Positions 33,274-42,538 of a stretch of 43,100 nucleotides of DNA are shown here, one piece after another. The DNA lies in contig NZ_JAHBDK010000048.1 of NCBI RefSeq assembly GCF_019956415.1, forward strand, positions 1-43,100, given 5' to 3'. The stretch comes from Pseudomonas sp. GL-B-19. GTDB lineage: Bacteria > Pseudomonadota > Gammaproteobacteria > Pseudomonadales > Pseudomonadaceae. The notes beneath the pieces were generated by a model. It was not told the DNA's origin, did not search any database, and saw only the letters and a list, made by a program, of their open reading frames with translations. A program made the position numbers and the translations under genes. Positions within the stretch are counted from its first letter, which is position 1. Each line of letters begins with the position of its first letter.

Positions 33274-34449
33274 ATGACCGCCGCCTGCCTGATGAGCACT
33301 TACCAACCGCTGGCCCTGAGTTTCAGCAGAGGGCTGGGTACGCGCCTTTGGGATGAGGCCGGTCGTGAATACCTGGACGCGGTGGCGGGCGTGGCGGTGA
33401 CCAACGTTGGCCACTCCCATCCTCGAATCGTCTCGGCGATCAGCGAGCAGGCTGGTTTGCTGTTGCACACGTCCAACCTCTACAGCATCGATTGGCAACA
33501 GCGGTTGGCCCGGAAACTGACGAATTTGGCGGGCATGGACCGGGCGTTCTTCAACAACTCCGGGGCTGAAGCCAATGAAACCGCGCTGAAACTCGCACGG
33601 CTTTACGGCTGGCACAAAGGTGTCGAACAACCGCTGGTGGTGGTCATGGAGAACGCTTTTCATGGCCGAACGCTGGGCACTTTATCCGCCAGCGATGGCC
33701 CGGCTGTGCGCCTGGGCTTCAATGAGTTGCCGGGGGATTTCGTCAAAGTGCCGTTCGGTGATCTCAGCGCACTGGATCACGTGCAGCAGGCCTACGGCCA
33801 ACGAATCGTGGCGATCCTGATGGAGCCGATCCAGGGCGAAAGCGGTGTCCAGTTGGCGCCGCCCGGTTATCTCAAAGCGGTGCGCGAACTGTGCAACAAA
33901 CGCTCGTGGTTGATGATGCTCGACGAAATCCAGACCGGCGTCGGCCGCACCGGTCAATGGTTCGCGTTTCAGCACGAAGGCATCGTCCCGGACGTCATGA
34001 CGTTGGCCAAAGGCCTGGGCAACGGCATCCCTATCGGCGCCTGTCTGGCCCGAGGAAAAGCCGCCGAACTGTTCACCCCCGGCAGCCACGGCAGCACCTT
34101 TGGCGGCAATCCGTTGGCCTGTCGTGTCGGTTGCACCGTGCTGGACATCATTGAAGAGCAAGGCTTGATTGAAAATGCCAGGCTTCAAGGCGAACGTCTG
34201 CTGGCCAGATTACGTAGCGAATTGGCGGATGATACGAACGTCCTGGCGATCCGTGGTCAAGGCTTGATGATCGGTATTGAACTCAAGCAACCAATCCGCG
34301 ACCTGACCCTAATCGCCGCGCGGGATCACGGTCTGTTGATCAACGTTACACGGGGCAAGACCATTCGCCTGCTGCCGCCGCTGACGATTGATGAGCGGGA
34401 AGTGGAGATGATTGTCAGAGGGGTTGGTCGGGCCGTGAATGCGGTTTGA
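33274..34449 (+). CDS. Class-III aminotransferase, acetylornithine-transaminase-like (ArgD/AstC family)
   Basis: A 391-residue PLP enzyme of the ArgD/AstC type, probably transferring the terminal amino group of an ornithine-like substrate to 2-oxoglutarate. Visible motifs are NNSGAEANETALKLAR (phosphate-binding region), ENAFHGRTLGTLS, LDEIQTGVGRTGQWFAFQ, and the PLP lysine in VMTLAKGLGNGIPIG. I chose the ATG at 33274 (MTAACLM) with GGAG 10 nt upstream; the frame opens slightly earlier. It stands alone rather than with arginine genes, so it may be a paralogue under the divergent LysR regulator. Confidence 0.88.
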   Translation: MTAACLMSTYQPLALSFSRGLGTRLWDEAGREYLDAVAGVAVTNVGHSHPRIVSAISEQAGLLLHTSNLYSIDWQQRLARKLTNLAGMDRAFFNNSGAEANETALKLARLYGWHKGVEQPLVVVMENAFHGRTLGTLSASDGPAVRLGFNELPGDFVKVPFGDLSALDHVQQAYGQRIVAILMEPIQGESGVQLAPPGYLKAVRELCNKRSWLMMLDEIQTGVGRTGQWFAFQHEGIVPDVMTLAKGLGNGIPIGACLARGKAAELFTPGSHGSTFGGNPLACRVGCTVLDIIEEQGLIENARLQGERLLARLRSELADDTNVLAIRGQGLMIGIELKQPIRDLTLIAARDHGLLINVTRGKTIRLLPPLTIDEREVEMIVRGVGRAVNAV

Positions 34450-34457
34450 TACACAAC

Positions 34458-34541
34458 TGATCGTTCCCACGCTCTGCGTCACACTTTTGTGGACGCGGAG
34501 CGTCCCTGGCCGCATTCCCACGCGGAGCGTGGGAACGATCA
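34458..34541. repeat. Inverted repeat of the gatcgttcccacgct class
   Basis: Arms TGATCGTTCCCACGCTCTGC (34458 on) and its near-complement (34520-34541) pair over 22 nt with one mismatch, and the interior repeats the GCGGAGCG module. This is a different repeat class from the REPs elsewhere in the window. It separates the convergent aminotransferase and kinase genes. Confidence 0.8.
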
Positions 34542-34554
34542 ATACATATCCTTG

Positions 34555-35052
34555 TTAAACAGTGTGAGAGGAGTCGGTGAAAGCCGTGATTTCGGCTCGA
34601 TCCATGAATTTGATTTTTGAGCCGTTGAACCCTTTGAACAATTGCCGGTGCGCGGCAAATCCACTGGAGTCCTCGCGCATCCGATAACTGGCGGCCCATT
34701 CCAGCAACGCCATCAGCAACACGTCATTGTCCGGTCTTTGTTCTCTCTGACGAATATTGGCAACACAGTTTTCGTCATCAACACACAACCAGATCAGCGC
34801 CGTTGCCCGGTGCATAAGCTCGCTGACGATCCAGCCATAAACGCCTTCGATAACCCACTGTTCTTCATCGGCCGCAATCCGCGCTATGTCCAGTGCTGCA
34901 GCATACGGGCGGGCGATGCTGTGTTCGTCCGAGATCCAGTGAATCTTGTCGAGATCGATCCATGGCACCTTGAGTTGTGCTGCCAATCGTTCCGCCAGCC
35001 AACTTTTGCCAGAGCCAGAGTTGCCGATGATCAGCGTTCGGGTGAGGTTCAT
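34555..35052 (-). CDS. P-loop nucleotide kinase-like protein (adenylate kinase/FlaR-like)
   Basis: A 165-residue P-loop protein. The Walker A motif GNSGSGKS is at residues 10-17, followed by LAAQLKVPWIDLDKIHW, typical of the shikimate/adenylate-kinase-like proteins annotated as topology modulation (FlaR). An Arg-rich lid-like segment (NIRQREQRP) occurs later. I chose the ATG at 35052; a TTG two codons earlier is possible. It follows the PhoD-like gene by 14 nt and is probably cotranscribed. The substrate is unknown. Confidence 0.75.
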   Translation of the reverse strand: MNLTRTLIIGNSGSGKSWLAERLAAQLKVPWIDLDKIHWISDEHSIARPYAAALDIARIAADEEQWVIEGVYGWIVSELMHRATALIWLCVDDENCVANIRQREQRPDNDVLLMALLEWAASYRMREDSSGFAAHRQLFKGFNGSKIKFMDRAEITAFTDSSHTV

Positions 35053-35066
35053 GGTCAATCGCCATT

Positions 35067-36989
35067 TCAGTCGTCATGTTCAGGCGCAACCATCCGGGTT
35101 TTGGGCGAGCCGTTTGAGTTGTGCTGATAAATGTCCTGGGGTTGTCCTTTCTCATTGAAGAACACCTGGCCGATGCCTGCCGAGTTCCATAGCCGTTCGC
35201 CGGCCTCGGCATGTTCGGGAGTGTGCGGAACGATGCGCATGCGGCGGCGTTTGGTCAGCCAGTTCAGTGGCGAGCGCGGCGAATAGAGCCAGCGATTGAG
35301 GCGGTCGAACCATTCAAGCAGTCGGGGCGGGAATTCGTTTTTGATGCCGCTGCTGGTGATCTGCCAGATTTTCGGGCCGGCCTTGCGGTGTCGGATAAAC
35401 ACTTCGTAGACGAAGGAATAATGCACATCACCGGACAGCACCACGTAGTTACCTGGTGTGCGCGAGTGTCGGAAAATGTTCAGGATCACTTGGGCCGCGC
35501 CGCGATGCGCCATCCAGTTTTCGGCGTCCACCAGCAGTGGATAACCGAACCAGCTGAAGACCTTCTGCACGGTTTCGATCAGTTTGACGCCGAAGATCGG
35601 CGCGGGTGAAACGATGATCGCCGACGGATGGTCGAGCAGTTCCTGTTGCAGTTCGCTGAGGGCTTCCCAGTCCAGCAGGCCGGACGGTTGCTTGAGGTTC
35701 ATCTCGCTGCGCCAGCGCCGGGTGCGGGTATCTATCACCACCAGTGCGGGCGTGGTGGGCAGCACGTAATGCCACTGTTGAAAGCTCAACAGCGCATCAA
35801 TCAAATCATCCTGCACCGGACTGTCGAGGTAACGGTCGCCCCCGGTGGCGCTGAGCAAACGGGTTTTTTCCAGTACACCGACAAACGCATCCGGGTTGTT
35901 GCCCCAGCCCTGGCACAGCATGTAGGCGATCAAGGCGTTGCCGATGATGCGCTTGGAGAACGGATGGCCGTAAGCCGTTTCCTCCCACTGCGCGGACAGA
36001 TTCCAGTCGTCGGTAATGTCGTGGTCGTCGAAGATCATCAGGCAAGGCAGATGCGCCATGGCCCGTGCGGCACCGCCCAGGCCCGACTGGAAGTCATCGA
36101 TATGCGTTTGTTCAACGGCATACAGTTTGTGTCGTGCGAGCGTCAGCGCCGGAGGTTGCGGATTGATCAGTGTCCAGGGCGTCGGCGACCAGACCAGCAG
36201 GTACATGGCCATCACCTCGGCGAAGGTCATCAGGTGATTGTCGGCACTGCTGCTGGTGAAAATCGGCTTACGCGCGCCGCCGAAAAATCGATCACGCAGG
36301 GTTTCATTGCTCTTGAGCGCTGGTAACAAATCCGCACGGTGGTAGTAACTGGCCGGGTGTTCGTAGAGTTTTGCGCTGTCGCTGACCACTGCGCCTTCGA
36401 GGCGTTCTTCAAACAGGCCCAGCCGTTCGATCAAGGCATGGATCGCCCGCAACATCGGTCCCGCAACGTCGTCGGCGTAAATCTGGTCGCCGCTCATCAT
36501 CAACAACGCCGGCCGCTGCGAGGCGTCATGTTCCTCGGCCAACAAACGGTCGACACAGAGCAACCCATCGGTGGCCGGGTGATGCGGTTTGCGGCAGGAA
36601 CCATGCAGCAACTGATCAATGCGCGAGCGCAGGACAAAGTTTGGGTAACGCGCGTCGCCGTAGAGCAGATGCGGGGCCCACTCGGCGATGCCGGTCATCG
36701 CGTCATCGATCAACAGGTCGTATTCGATCAGTGTGTCGCAGGGCAGGGCAGTCGCCAGCGGCACATCAATCAAGTGGATAAACGCGTGAGTGCCGATGGG
36801 GATGACAGTGCACTGCTCGGCATCCAGGCGGATGTCGTCGCAGTTTTGCAGGCGCAACGTCAGCGACAGCGCGCGGGATCCGACGAGCCACATGACCAGC
36901 CGTGCAGGTTCCAGCCGCCGTAACAGCGGGCCGACCAGCACCGGAGGCAGTGAGTTGCAATCGTCAGGCAATGGCAGAGATACGGACAT
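35067..36989 (-). CDS. PhoD-like alkaline phosphatase D family protein
   Basis: A 640-residue member of the PhoD-like metallophosphatase group. Metal-site motifs are visible: MSGDQIYADDVAG, FDDHDITDDWN and VLSGDVHYSF. No signal peptide is evident, unlike classical exported PhoD, so the protein is probably cytoplasmic. The N-terminal roughly 100 residues form a separate beta-rich region, as in the long DUF7800-type PhoD proteins of proteobacteria. The physiological substrate is unknown. Confidence 0.82.
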   Translation of the reverse strand: MSVSLPLPDDCNSLPPVLVGPLLRRLEPARLVMWLVGSRALSLTLRLQNCDDIRLDAEQCTVIPIGTHAFIHLIDVPLATALPCDTLIEYDLLIDDAMTGIAEWAPHLLYGDARYPNFVLRSRIDQLLHGSCRKPHHPATDGLLCVDRLLAEEHDASQRPALLMMSGDQIYADDVAGPMLRAIHALIERLGLFEERLEGAVVSDSAKLYEHPASYYHRADLLPALKSNETLRDRFFGGARKPIFTSSSADNHLMTFAEVMAMYLLVWSPTPWTLINPQPPALTLARHKLYAVEQTHIDDFQSGLGGAARAMAHLPCLMIFDDHDITDDWNLSAQWEETAYGHPFSKRIIGNALIAYMLCQGWGNNPDAFVGVLEKTRLLSATGGDRYLDSPVQDDLIDALLSFQQWHYVLPTTPALVVIDTRTRRWRSEMNLKQPSGLLDWEALSELQQELLDHPSAIIVSPAPIFGVKLIETVQKVFSWFGYPLLVDAENWMAHRGAAQVILNIFRHSRTPGNYVVLSGDVHYSFVYEVFIRHRKAGPKIWQITSSGIKNEFPPRLLEWFDRLNRWLYSPRSPLNWLTKRRRMRIVPHTPEHAEAGERLWNSAGIGQVFFNEKGQPQDIYQHNSNGSPKTRMVAPEHDD

Positions 36990-37104
36990 CCGGGTTCAAG
37001 GCTCTTGGCACACAGGTCGGCGATGATAGCTCAAGTGGTCGCCTTTTCCTGTTAAGCGGGAGCCGCGATTCCTCACGACCCCACGCCCAAGGGTTCCTGT
37101 GACC
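36990..37104. other. Intergenic region between fdsD and the PhoD-like gene
   Basis: These 115 nt separate two same-strand genes. I see no clear terminator hairpin with a T tract, so read-through from the fds operon into the PhoD-like gene cannot be excluded. A promoter for the PhoD-like gene probably lies here. Confidence 0.35.
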
Positions 37105-37326
37105 CTACGCCTCCCAGCCCGCCCCACTGACGGCTGCCTGCGCCAGTGGGTGCATGTCCGCCCCTTGATGCTCCGTCTGCCAGGCCAGCAATTCCTTGCG
37201 CATGCCGGGCGTCCAGTACATTTTCAGGTGATTACGCACGCCGAGCACTGCCTGTTGTTGGTCCGGTTCGCTGGCGAAGTACTGGGCGATCTGGTTGACC
37301 ATTTTGATCAGGTTTTCAGTGCTCAT
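37105..37326 (-). CDS. fdsD: NAD-dependent formate dehydrogenase delta subunit
   Basis: A 73-residue protein of the FdsD family, with the signature MVNQIAQYFASEPDQQQAVLGVRNHLKMYWTPGMRKEL split across residues 9-46. It is a small accessory subunit needed for a stable, active Mo-formate dehydrogenase. Its ATG overlaps the fdsA stop by four bases. It is the last gene of the operon. Confidence 0.9.
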   Translation of the reverse strand: MSTENLIKMVNQIAQYFASEPDQQQAVLGVRNHLKMYWTPGMRKELLAWQTEHQGADMHPLAQAAVSGAGWEA

Positions 37327-40205
37327 CGGCGTACCTCGGCTTTAGTGCCACGCGCCTGACGGCGTTCGTTGAGCAGACGATGCTGTTCGTCGCTGAACTC
37401 CTGATAGCGTTTTTGCCACTCGGAAGGGTGGTAGACGCGGCTGACCTCCACGGCGGTGACCTTGTACTCCGGACAGTTGGTGGCCCAGTCGGAGTTGTCG
37501 GTGGTGATGACGTTGGCCCCCGATTCAGGGAAGTGGAAGGTGGTGTACACCACGCCTGGGGCTACCCGCTCGGTGACCCGCGCGCGCAGCACGGTCTGTC
37601 CGGCGCGGCTGCCGATGCCGACCCAATCACCTTCGTTGATGCCACGACTTTCGGCGTCGCTCGGGTGGATTTCCAGGCGGTCTTCGTCGTGCCAGGCGAC
37701 GTTTTCGGTACGGCGGGTCTGGGCACCGACGTTGTACTGGCTGAGGATGCGTCCGGTGGTCAGCAGCAGGGGATAGCGATTGTTGACCTTTTCCTCGGTG
37801 GGCACGTAGCCGGTGAGCATGAACCGCCCCTTGCCGCGCACGAATTCATCGATGTGCATGGTCGGCGTGCCGTCCGGTGCCTCGGCGTTGCATGGCCATT
37901 GCAGGCTTCCGTGGCTGTCCAGTGCGGCGTAGCTGACGTTGGTGAAGGTCGGCGTCAGGCTGGCGATTTCATCCATGATTTCAGATGGGTGCGTGTAGTT
38001 CATCGGGTAACCCAGCGCGTTGGCCAGGGCCACCGTGCCTTCCCAGTCGGCCTTGCCGCCCAGCGGTTCCATGACCTTGCGCACTCGGGAGATGCGCCGC
38101 TCAGCGTTGGTGAAGGTACCGTCTTTTTCCAGGAACGAGCTGCCCGGCAAGAACACGTGGGCGAACTTGGCGGTTTCGTTGAGGAAAATATCCTGCACCA
38201 CCACGCACTCCATGGCCGATAGCGCCGCGGTGACGTGCTGGGTATTGGGATCGCTCTGGGCGATGTCTTCGCCCTGGCAATACAGGCCCTTGAAACTGCC
38301 GCCCAAAGCGGCCTCGAACATGTTCGGAATGCGCAGGCCCGGGTCGGGTTGCAAGGTGACGTTCCAGGCCTGTTCGAACTGCGCCCGTACCACTTCGTTG
38401 GAGATGTGCCGATAGCCGGGCAGCTCGTGGGGGAAGGAACCCATGTCGCAGGAGCCCTGAACGTTGTTCTGCCCCCGCAGCGGGTTCACGCCCACACCTT
38501 CGCGGCCGATGTTGCCGGTGGCCATGGCCAGGTTGGCGATGCCCATGACGGCGGTGCTGCCTTGGCTGTGCTCAGTGACGCCGAGGCCGTAGTAGATCGC
38601 CGCGTTGCCACCGGTGGCATACAGACGGGCGGCGGCTCGGATGTCGGCAGGGTCTACGCCGCAGATGGCGCCGAGCACTTCCGGCGAGTTTTCCGCGCGG
38701 CTGACGAACTCGCTCCAGCGGGCGAAATCGCTGCCCTCGCAACGGGCGTCGATAAAGGCCTGATTGAGCAGACCTTCGGTGACGATGACATGGGCCAAGG
38801 CGTTGAGCATCGCGACGTTGGTGCCCGGGCGCAGGGCCAAATGATATTCAGCGCGGGCATGCACCGAGTCCACCAGATCAATGCGTCGTGGGTCGATGAC
38901 GATCAGTCGCGCGCCTTCACGCAGACGGCGTTTGAGCTGGGAGGCGAACACCGGGTGAGCATCGCTGGGGTTGGCGCCCATCACCAGGATCACGTCGGCC
39001 TGCATCACCGAGTCGAAACTCTGGGTGCCGGCGGACTCGCCCAGGGTTTGTTTCAGGCCATAACCGGTCGGCGAGTGGCAGACCCGTGCACAGGTGTCGA
39101 CGTTATTGTTGCCGAACGCGGCGCGCACCAGTTTTTGCACCAAGTAAGTTTCTTCGTTGGTGCAGCGACTGGAGGTGATGCCACCAATGGAATCGCGGCC
39201 GTATTTTTGCTGGAGCCGGCGGAACTCGCTGGCGGCGTAGGTCACCGCTTCATCCCAGCTGACTTCCTGCCAAGGGTCGTTGATGTGCTGGCGGATCATC
39301 GGTTTGGTGATGCGATCCGGGTGAGTGGCGTAGCCCCAGGCAAAGCGCCCTTTGACGCAGGAGTGGCCGTGGTTGGCGTGGCCGTTCTTGTCCGGAACCA
39401 TGCGCACCAACTGGTCGCCTTTCATCTCGGCACGGAACGAGCAGCCCACGCCGCAATAGGCGCAAGTGGTGATCACGCTCCGTTCGGGCTGACCCAATTC
39501 GACCACGCTTTTTTCCATCAGGGTCGCGGTGGGGCAGGCTTGCACGCAGGCGCCGCAGGACACGCATTCCGAGTCGAGGAAGTTCTCGCCACCGGCAGCG
39601 GCTACGCGGGATTCAAAACCGCGCCCAGTAATGGTCAGGGCAAAAGTACCCTGGGTTTCTTCGCAGGCACGCACGCAGCGGTTGCAGACGATGCACTTGC
39701 TCGGGTCGTAGTCGAAATAGGGGTTGGAAGTGTCCTTCACGTCGGCCAGATGGTTATCGCCTTCATAGCCGTAACGCACCTCACGCAGGCCGACTTGGCC
39801 AGCGACGGTTTGCAGCTCGCAGTTGCCGTTGGCCGAACAGGTCAGGCAGTCCAGCGGGTGATCGGAGATGTACAACTCCATGACGTTGCGGCGCAGCGTC
39901 GCGAGCTTCGGCGTCTGGGTGTGCACGCTCATGCCTTCGCTGACCGGCGTGGTGCAGGACGCCGGGTAGCCGCGCATGCCGTCGATCTCCACCAGGCACA
40001 TGCGGCAGGAGCCGAAGGCTTCCAGGCTGTCGGTGGCGCACAGTTTCGGAATGGTGGTGCCGAGCAGCGCGGCGGCGCGCATCACCGAGGTGCCTTCGGG
40101 CACGCTGATGCTGCGGCCGTCGATGTTCAGGGTGACTTGCACCTGGCTGTCGCGGGCCGGAGTGCCTAGATCGATATCGGTGTTCGGGTCGAAGAGGGTG
40201 ATCAT
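37323..40205 (-). CDS. fdsA: NAD-dependent formate dehydrogenase alpha (catalytic) subunit
   Basis: A 960-residue molybdenum enzyme that oxidises formate to CO2. In order it has an N-terminal [2Fe-2S] domain (FGSCRMCLVEIDG), a His-Cys [4Fe-4S] segment (HPLDCLTCSANGNCEL), two [4Fe-4S] motifs (CIVCNRCVRACEE and CVSCGACVQACPT), a further [4Fe-4S] motif (CAYCGVGCSF), and the bis-MGD catalytic domain. The molybdenum ligand is a cysteine, Cys376 in CARVCHSPTG, not selenocysteine. The start overlaps the fdsB stop by four bases. Length and layout match FdsA of Rhodobacter and Cupriavidus. Confidence 0.95.
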   Translation of the reverse strand: MITLFDPNTDIDLGTPARDSQVQVTLNIDGRSISVPEGTSVMRAAALLGTTIPKLCATDSLEAFGSCRMCLVEIDGMRGYPASCTTPVSEGMSVHTQTPKLATLRRNVMELYISDHPLDCLTCSANGNCELQTVAGQVGLREVRYGYEGDNHLADVKDTSNPYFDYDPSKCIVCNRCVRACEETQGTFALTITGRGFESRVAAAGGENFLDSECVSCGACVQACPTATLMEKSVVELGQPERSVITTCAYCGVGCSFRAEMKGDQLVRMVPDKNGHANHGHSCVKGRFAWGYATHPDRITKPMIRQHINDPWQEVSWDEAVTYAASEFRRLQQKYGRDSIGGITSSRCTNEETYLVQKLVRAAFGNNNVDTCARVCHSPTGYGLKQTLGESAGTQSFDSVMQADVILVMGANPSDAHPVFASQLKRRLREGARLIVIDPRRIDLVDSVHARAEYHLALRPGTNVAMLNALAHVIVTEGLLNQAFIDARCEGSDFARWSEFVSRAENSPEVLGAICGVDPADIRAAARLYATGGNAAIYYGLGVTEHSQGSTAVMGIANLAMATGNIGREGVGVNPLRGQNNVQGSCDMGSFPHELPGYRHISNEVVRAQFEQAWNVTLQPDPGLRIPNMFEAALGGSFKGLYCQGEDIAQSDPNTQHVTAALSAMECVVVQDIFLNETAKFAHVFLPGSSFLEKDGTFTNAERRISRVRKVMEPLGGKADWEGTVALANALGYPMNYTHPSEIMDEIASLTPTFTNVSYAALDSHGSLQWPCNAEAPDGTPTMHIDEFVRGKGRFMLTGYVPTEEKVNNRYPLLLTTGRILSQYNVGAQTRRTENVAWHDEDRLEIHPSDAESRGINEGDWVGIGSRAGQTVLRARVTERVAPGVVYTTFHFPESGANVITTDNSDWATNCPEYKVTAVEVSRVYHPSEWQKRYQEFSDEQHRLLNERRQARGTKAEVRR

Positions 40206-41734
40206 TGGTCGGCCTCCGAAGATTGCAGACCGAAGTCGGCGGGGAAGTACTTGAGGGCGCTGGCTACCGGAAAGGAGACCATGCCGCCCAGCGCGCACAG
40301 CGAACCGTATTGCAGGGTGTCGCACAGGTCCTTGAGGATGATCACCTGCTCATCGCGACCGTTCTGGTCAGGTGCGGCCAGCAGACGGTCGATCACCTCC
40401 ACGCCCCGGGTCGAGCCGATGCGGCATGGGGTGCATTTGCCACAGGATTCCTCGGCACAGAACTGCATGGCGAAGCGCGCCATATGGGCCATGTCGAGGC
40501 TGTCGTCAGCCACCACCACACCACCGTGACCGAGCATGGCGCCGATGCCGGCGAACGCTTCGTAATCCAGCGGCGTGTCGAATTGGGAAGGTGGCACCCA
40601 GGCGCCGAGCGGGCCGCCTACCTGTGCGGCTTTCAGCGGCCGGCCACTGGCGGTACCTCCGCCATAGTCTTCCACCAGTTCGCGCAGGGTCAGGCCAAAG
40701 GCCCGTTCTACCAAGCCGCCGCGACGAATATTGCCTGCCAGTTGGAAAGGCATCGTGCCGAGGGAACGGCCCATGCCGTAATCACGATAGAACTGCGCGC
40801 CCTTGGCCAGAATCAGCGGCACCGAGGCCAGGGTCAGCACGTTGTGCACCAGCGTCGGCTGGCCGAAAAGCCCCTTCAACGCAGGAATCGGTGGCTTGGC
40901 GCGGACGATCCCGCGCTTGCCTTCGAGAGAGTCCAGCAGCGCGGTTTCTTCGCCGCAGATGTAAGCACCGGCACCGACGCGCACTTCCATATCGAAGGCC
41001 AGGCCGCTGCCCCCGACATTGGCGCCGAGGTAACCGTTAGTTCGGGCAATCTCCAGCGCCTCATTTAACGTGGCGATGGCCTGTGGATATTCCGAGCGCA
41101 CATAGATGTAGCCGTAGCTGGCGCCGACGGTGATGCCGGCAATGGCCATGCCTTCGATCAGCAGGAAGGGGTCACCTTCCATCAACATGCGGTCGGCGAA
41201 GGTGCCGGAGTCGCCTTCGTCGGCGTTGCACACAATGTATTTCTGCGCCGCTTGAGTGGCGCGCACCGTGCGCCATTTGATCCCGGCGGGGAAGGCTGCG
41301 CCGCCACGGCCACGCAGTCCTGAATCGAACACCGCGGTCGCGGTCTCATCGCCGCCAAAAGCGACGGCCCTGTTCAAACCCTCGAAACCGCCGTGGGCTC
41401 GGTAATCGTCCAGCGACAGCGGTCGGGTGATACCGGCGCGGGCGAACAGCAGGCGTTGTTGAGACTTGAGATAAGGCAACTCTTCTACAAGACCCAAGGC
41501 CAGCGGATGAGTGGAGGGCTCGCCTTGCAGCGCATCGAGCACGGACGGCACATCGGCAGCCGTCAGCGGGCCGAAGCCGATACGGCCTTGCGGAGTGTCC
41601 ACTTCCAGCAGCGGTTCCAGCCAGTACAGGCCGCGAGAGCTGGTGCGTTGCAGGTCTTGGCTGGCGAGGGCCGAGGCCACCTCATCGGCACCGACGGCAC
41701 GGGCCAGGGAATCACAGGACAGATAGAGGCTCAT
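40202..41734 (-). CDS. fdsB: NAD-dependent formate dehydrogenase beta subunit
   Basis: A 510-residue NuoF-like subunit carrying FMN and the NAD+ site. The N-terminal roughly 110 residues are thioredoxin-like. FMN/NADH-binding signatures include GLRGRGGAAFPAGIKW and ADEGDSGTFADRM, and the [4Fe-4S] motif is EESCGKCTPCRIGSTRG. I chose the ATG at 41734, overlapping the fdsG stop by four bases (ATGA) with GGGAGG upstream. Confidence 0.95.
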   Translation of the reverse strand: MSLYLSCDSLARAVGADEVASALASQDLQRTSSRGLYWLEPLLEVDTPQGRIGFGPLTAADVPSVLDALQGEPSTHPLALGLVEELPYLKSQQRLLFARAGITRPLSLDDYRAHGGFEGLNRAVAFGGDETATAVFDSGLRGRGGAAFPAGIKWRTVRATQAAQKYIVCNADEGDSGTFADRMLMEGDPFLLIEGMAIAGITVGASYGYIYVRSEYPQAIATLNEALEIARTNGYLGANVGGSGLAFDMEVRVGAGAYICGEETALLDSLEGKRGIVRAKPPIPALKGLFGQPTLVHNVLTLASVPLILAKGAQFYRDYGMGRSLGTMPFQLAGNIRRGGLVERAFGLTLRELVEDYGGGTASGRPLKAAQVGGPLGAWVPPSQFDTPLDYEAFAGIGAMLGHGGVVVADDSLDMAHMARFAMQFCAEESCGKCTPCRIGSTRGVEVIDRLLAAPDQNGRDEQVIILKDLCDTLQYGSLCALGGMVSFPVASALKYFPADFGLQSSEADQ

Positions 41735-42207
41735 ACGTCCTCCCGGCAAGCGTCGAGCAGGGCATCCAGACGCTCGGCACTGAGCCGCGCATGCACCTGA
41801 CCATCCAGCTCAAGCGCTGGAGAACAAGCGCAAGCGCCGAGGCAATACACTGGCCGCAAACTGATGCTGCCATCGGCGCTGCTGCCGTGATCATCCAGTT
41901 GCAGGCGATCACGCAACTGCGCGGCAAGCTGCTCGGCACCGCGACTCTTGCACGACTCCGCCCGACACAGACGCAGGATATGCCGGGCCGGCGGCGCGGT
42001 GCGGAAGTCATGGTAGAAGCTGATCACGCCGCGAATCTCGGCCTGACTCTGATTGAGGGCGTGGGCAATCTCGGGGATGGCGGCATCGGGGATGTAACCG
42101 ATACCTTCCTGAATCTCATGAAGAATGGGCAACAGTGCGCCGGGGGTGCCCTTGTGGCGCTCCAGCAGGCTGTTGACCATCGGCAGGTGCAACATCTCAT
42201 CAGGCAT
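41731..42207 (-). CDS. fdsG: NAD-dependent formate dehydrogenase gamma subunit
   Basis: A 158-residue NuoE-like subunit with one [2Fe-2S] cluster, ligands Cys81, Cys86, Cys122 and Cys126 (CRAESC and YCLGAC). It passes electrons between the FdsA clusters and FdsB. First gene of fdsGBAD; GAGGA lies about 8 nt before the ATG. No fdsR-type regulator and no fdsC/fdhD sulfurtransferase gene is next to the operon. Confidence 0.94.
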   Translation of the reverse strand: MPDEMLHLPMVNSLLERHKGTPGALLPILHEIQEGIGYIPDAAIPEIAHALNQSQAEIRGVISFYHDFRTAPPARHILRLCRAESCKSRGAEQLAAQLRDRLQLDDHGSSADGSISLRPVYCLGACACSPALELDGQVHARLSAERLDALLDACREDV

Positions 42208-42538
42208 TCAGCAATCCTCACGGTCACGGACAAACCAGGCGGTTGTCGGTCGTCCGAAAGTGTCGGCTGCGGCATTCACACCACGTCACGGTATCGTGGC
42301 ATTGTCAGGCCGTTGGCCAGGGCACCCTGTGCGGGCATCTTGTTGTGCCCGGCGCGGTCTTTGCCGCACCTTTTATAGGGCATTAAGGCAGCTTGCCACG
42401 CTGGTATTGATTCGACTGCACCAAAGCGACGTGTTTGGTTCTTTCTACGACTACCCGTTAAGTCTAGACGAGGCCCAGCCCAAGGCGTCGTACGCAACTC
42501 GTACTCGGGACATACATTCAAAAAACAGGGAATGACAG
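42208..42538. other. Divergent intergenic region between fdsG and the PH-domain gene
   Basis: These 331 nt should hold promoters in both directions. A short palindrome, CACG-GTAT-CGTG, near 42286-42297 lies on the fds side. The rest shows only mild structure (for example GGGCAT repeats near 42330-42390). I see no convincing gene or sigma-54 site. Confidence 0.4.

Noticed and set aside
38235..40169. 644-residue open frame on the plus strand opposite fdsA
   Set aside because: The minus-strand FdsA has every cofactor motif; the plus frame has no recognisable domain and reads as GC-skew shadow.
40876..41064. Small minus-strand frames inside fdsB considered as a frameshift
   Set aside because: FdsB is continuous through the region with all motifs, so no frameshift exists.
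42286..42420. Possible sigma-54 promoter for fdsG
   Set aside because: A TGGCAAG sequence exists on the minus strand, but the -12 element does not match at the required spacing.
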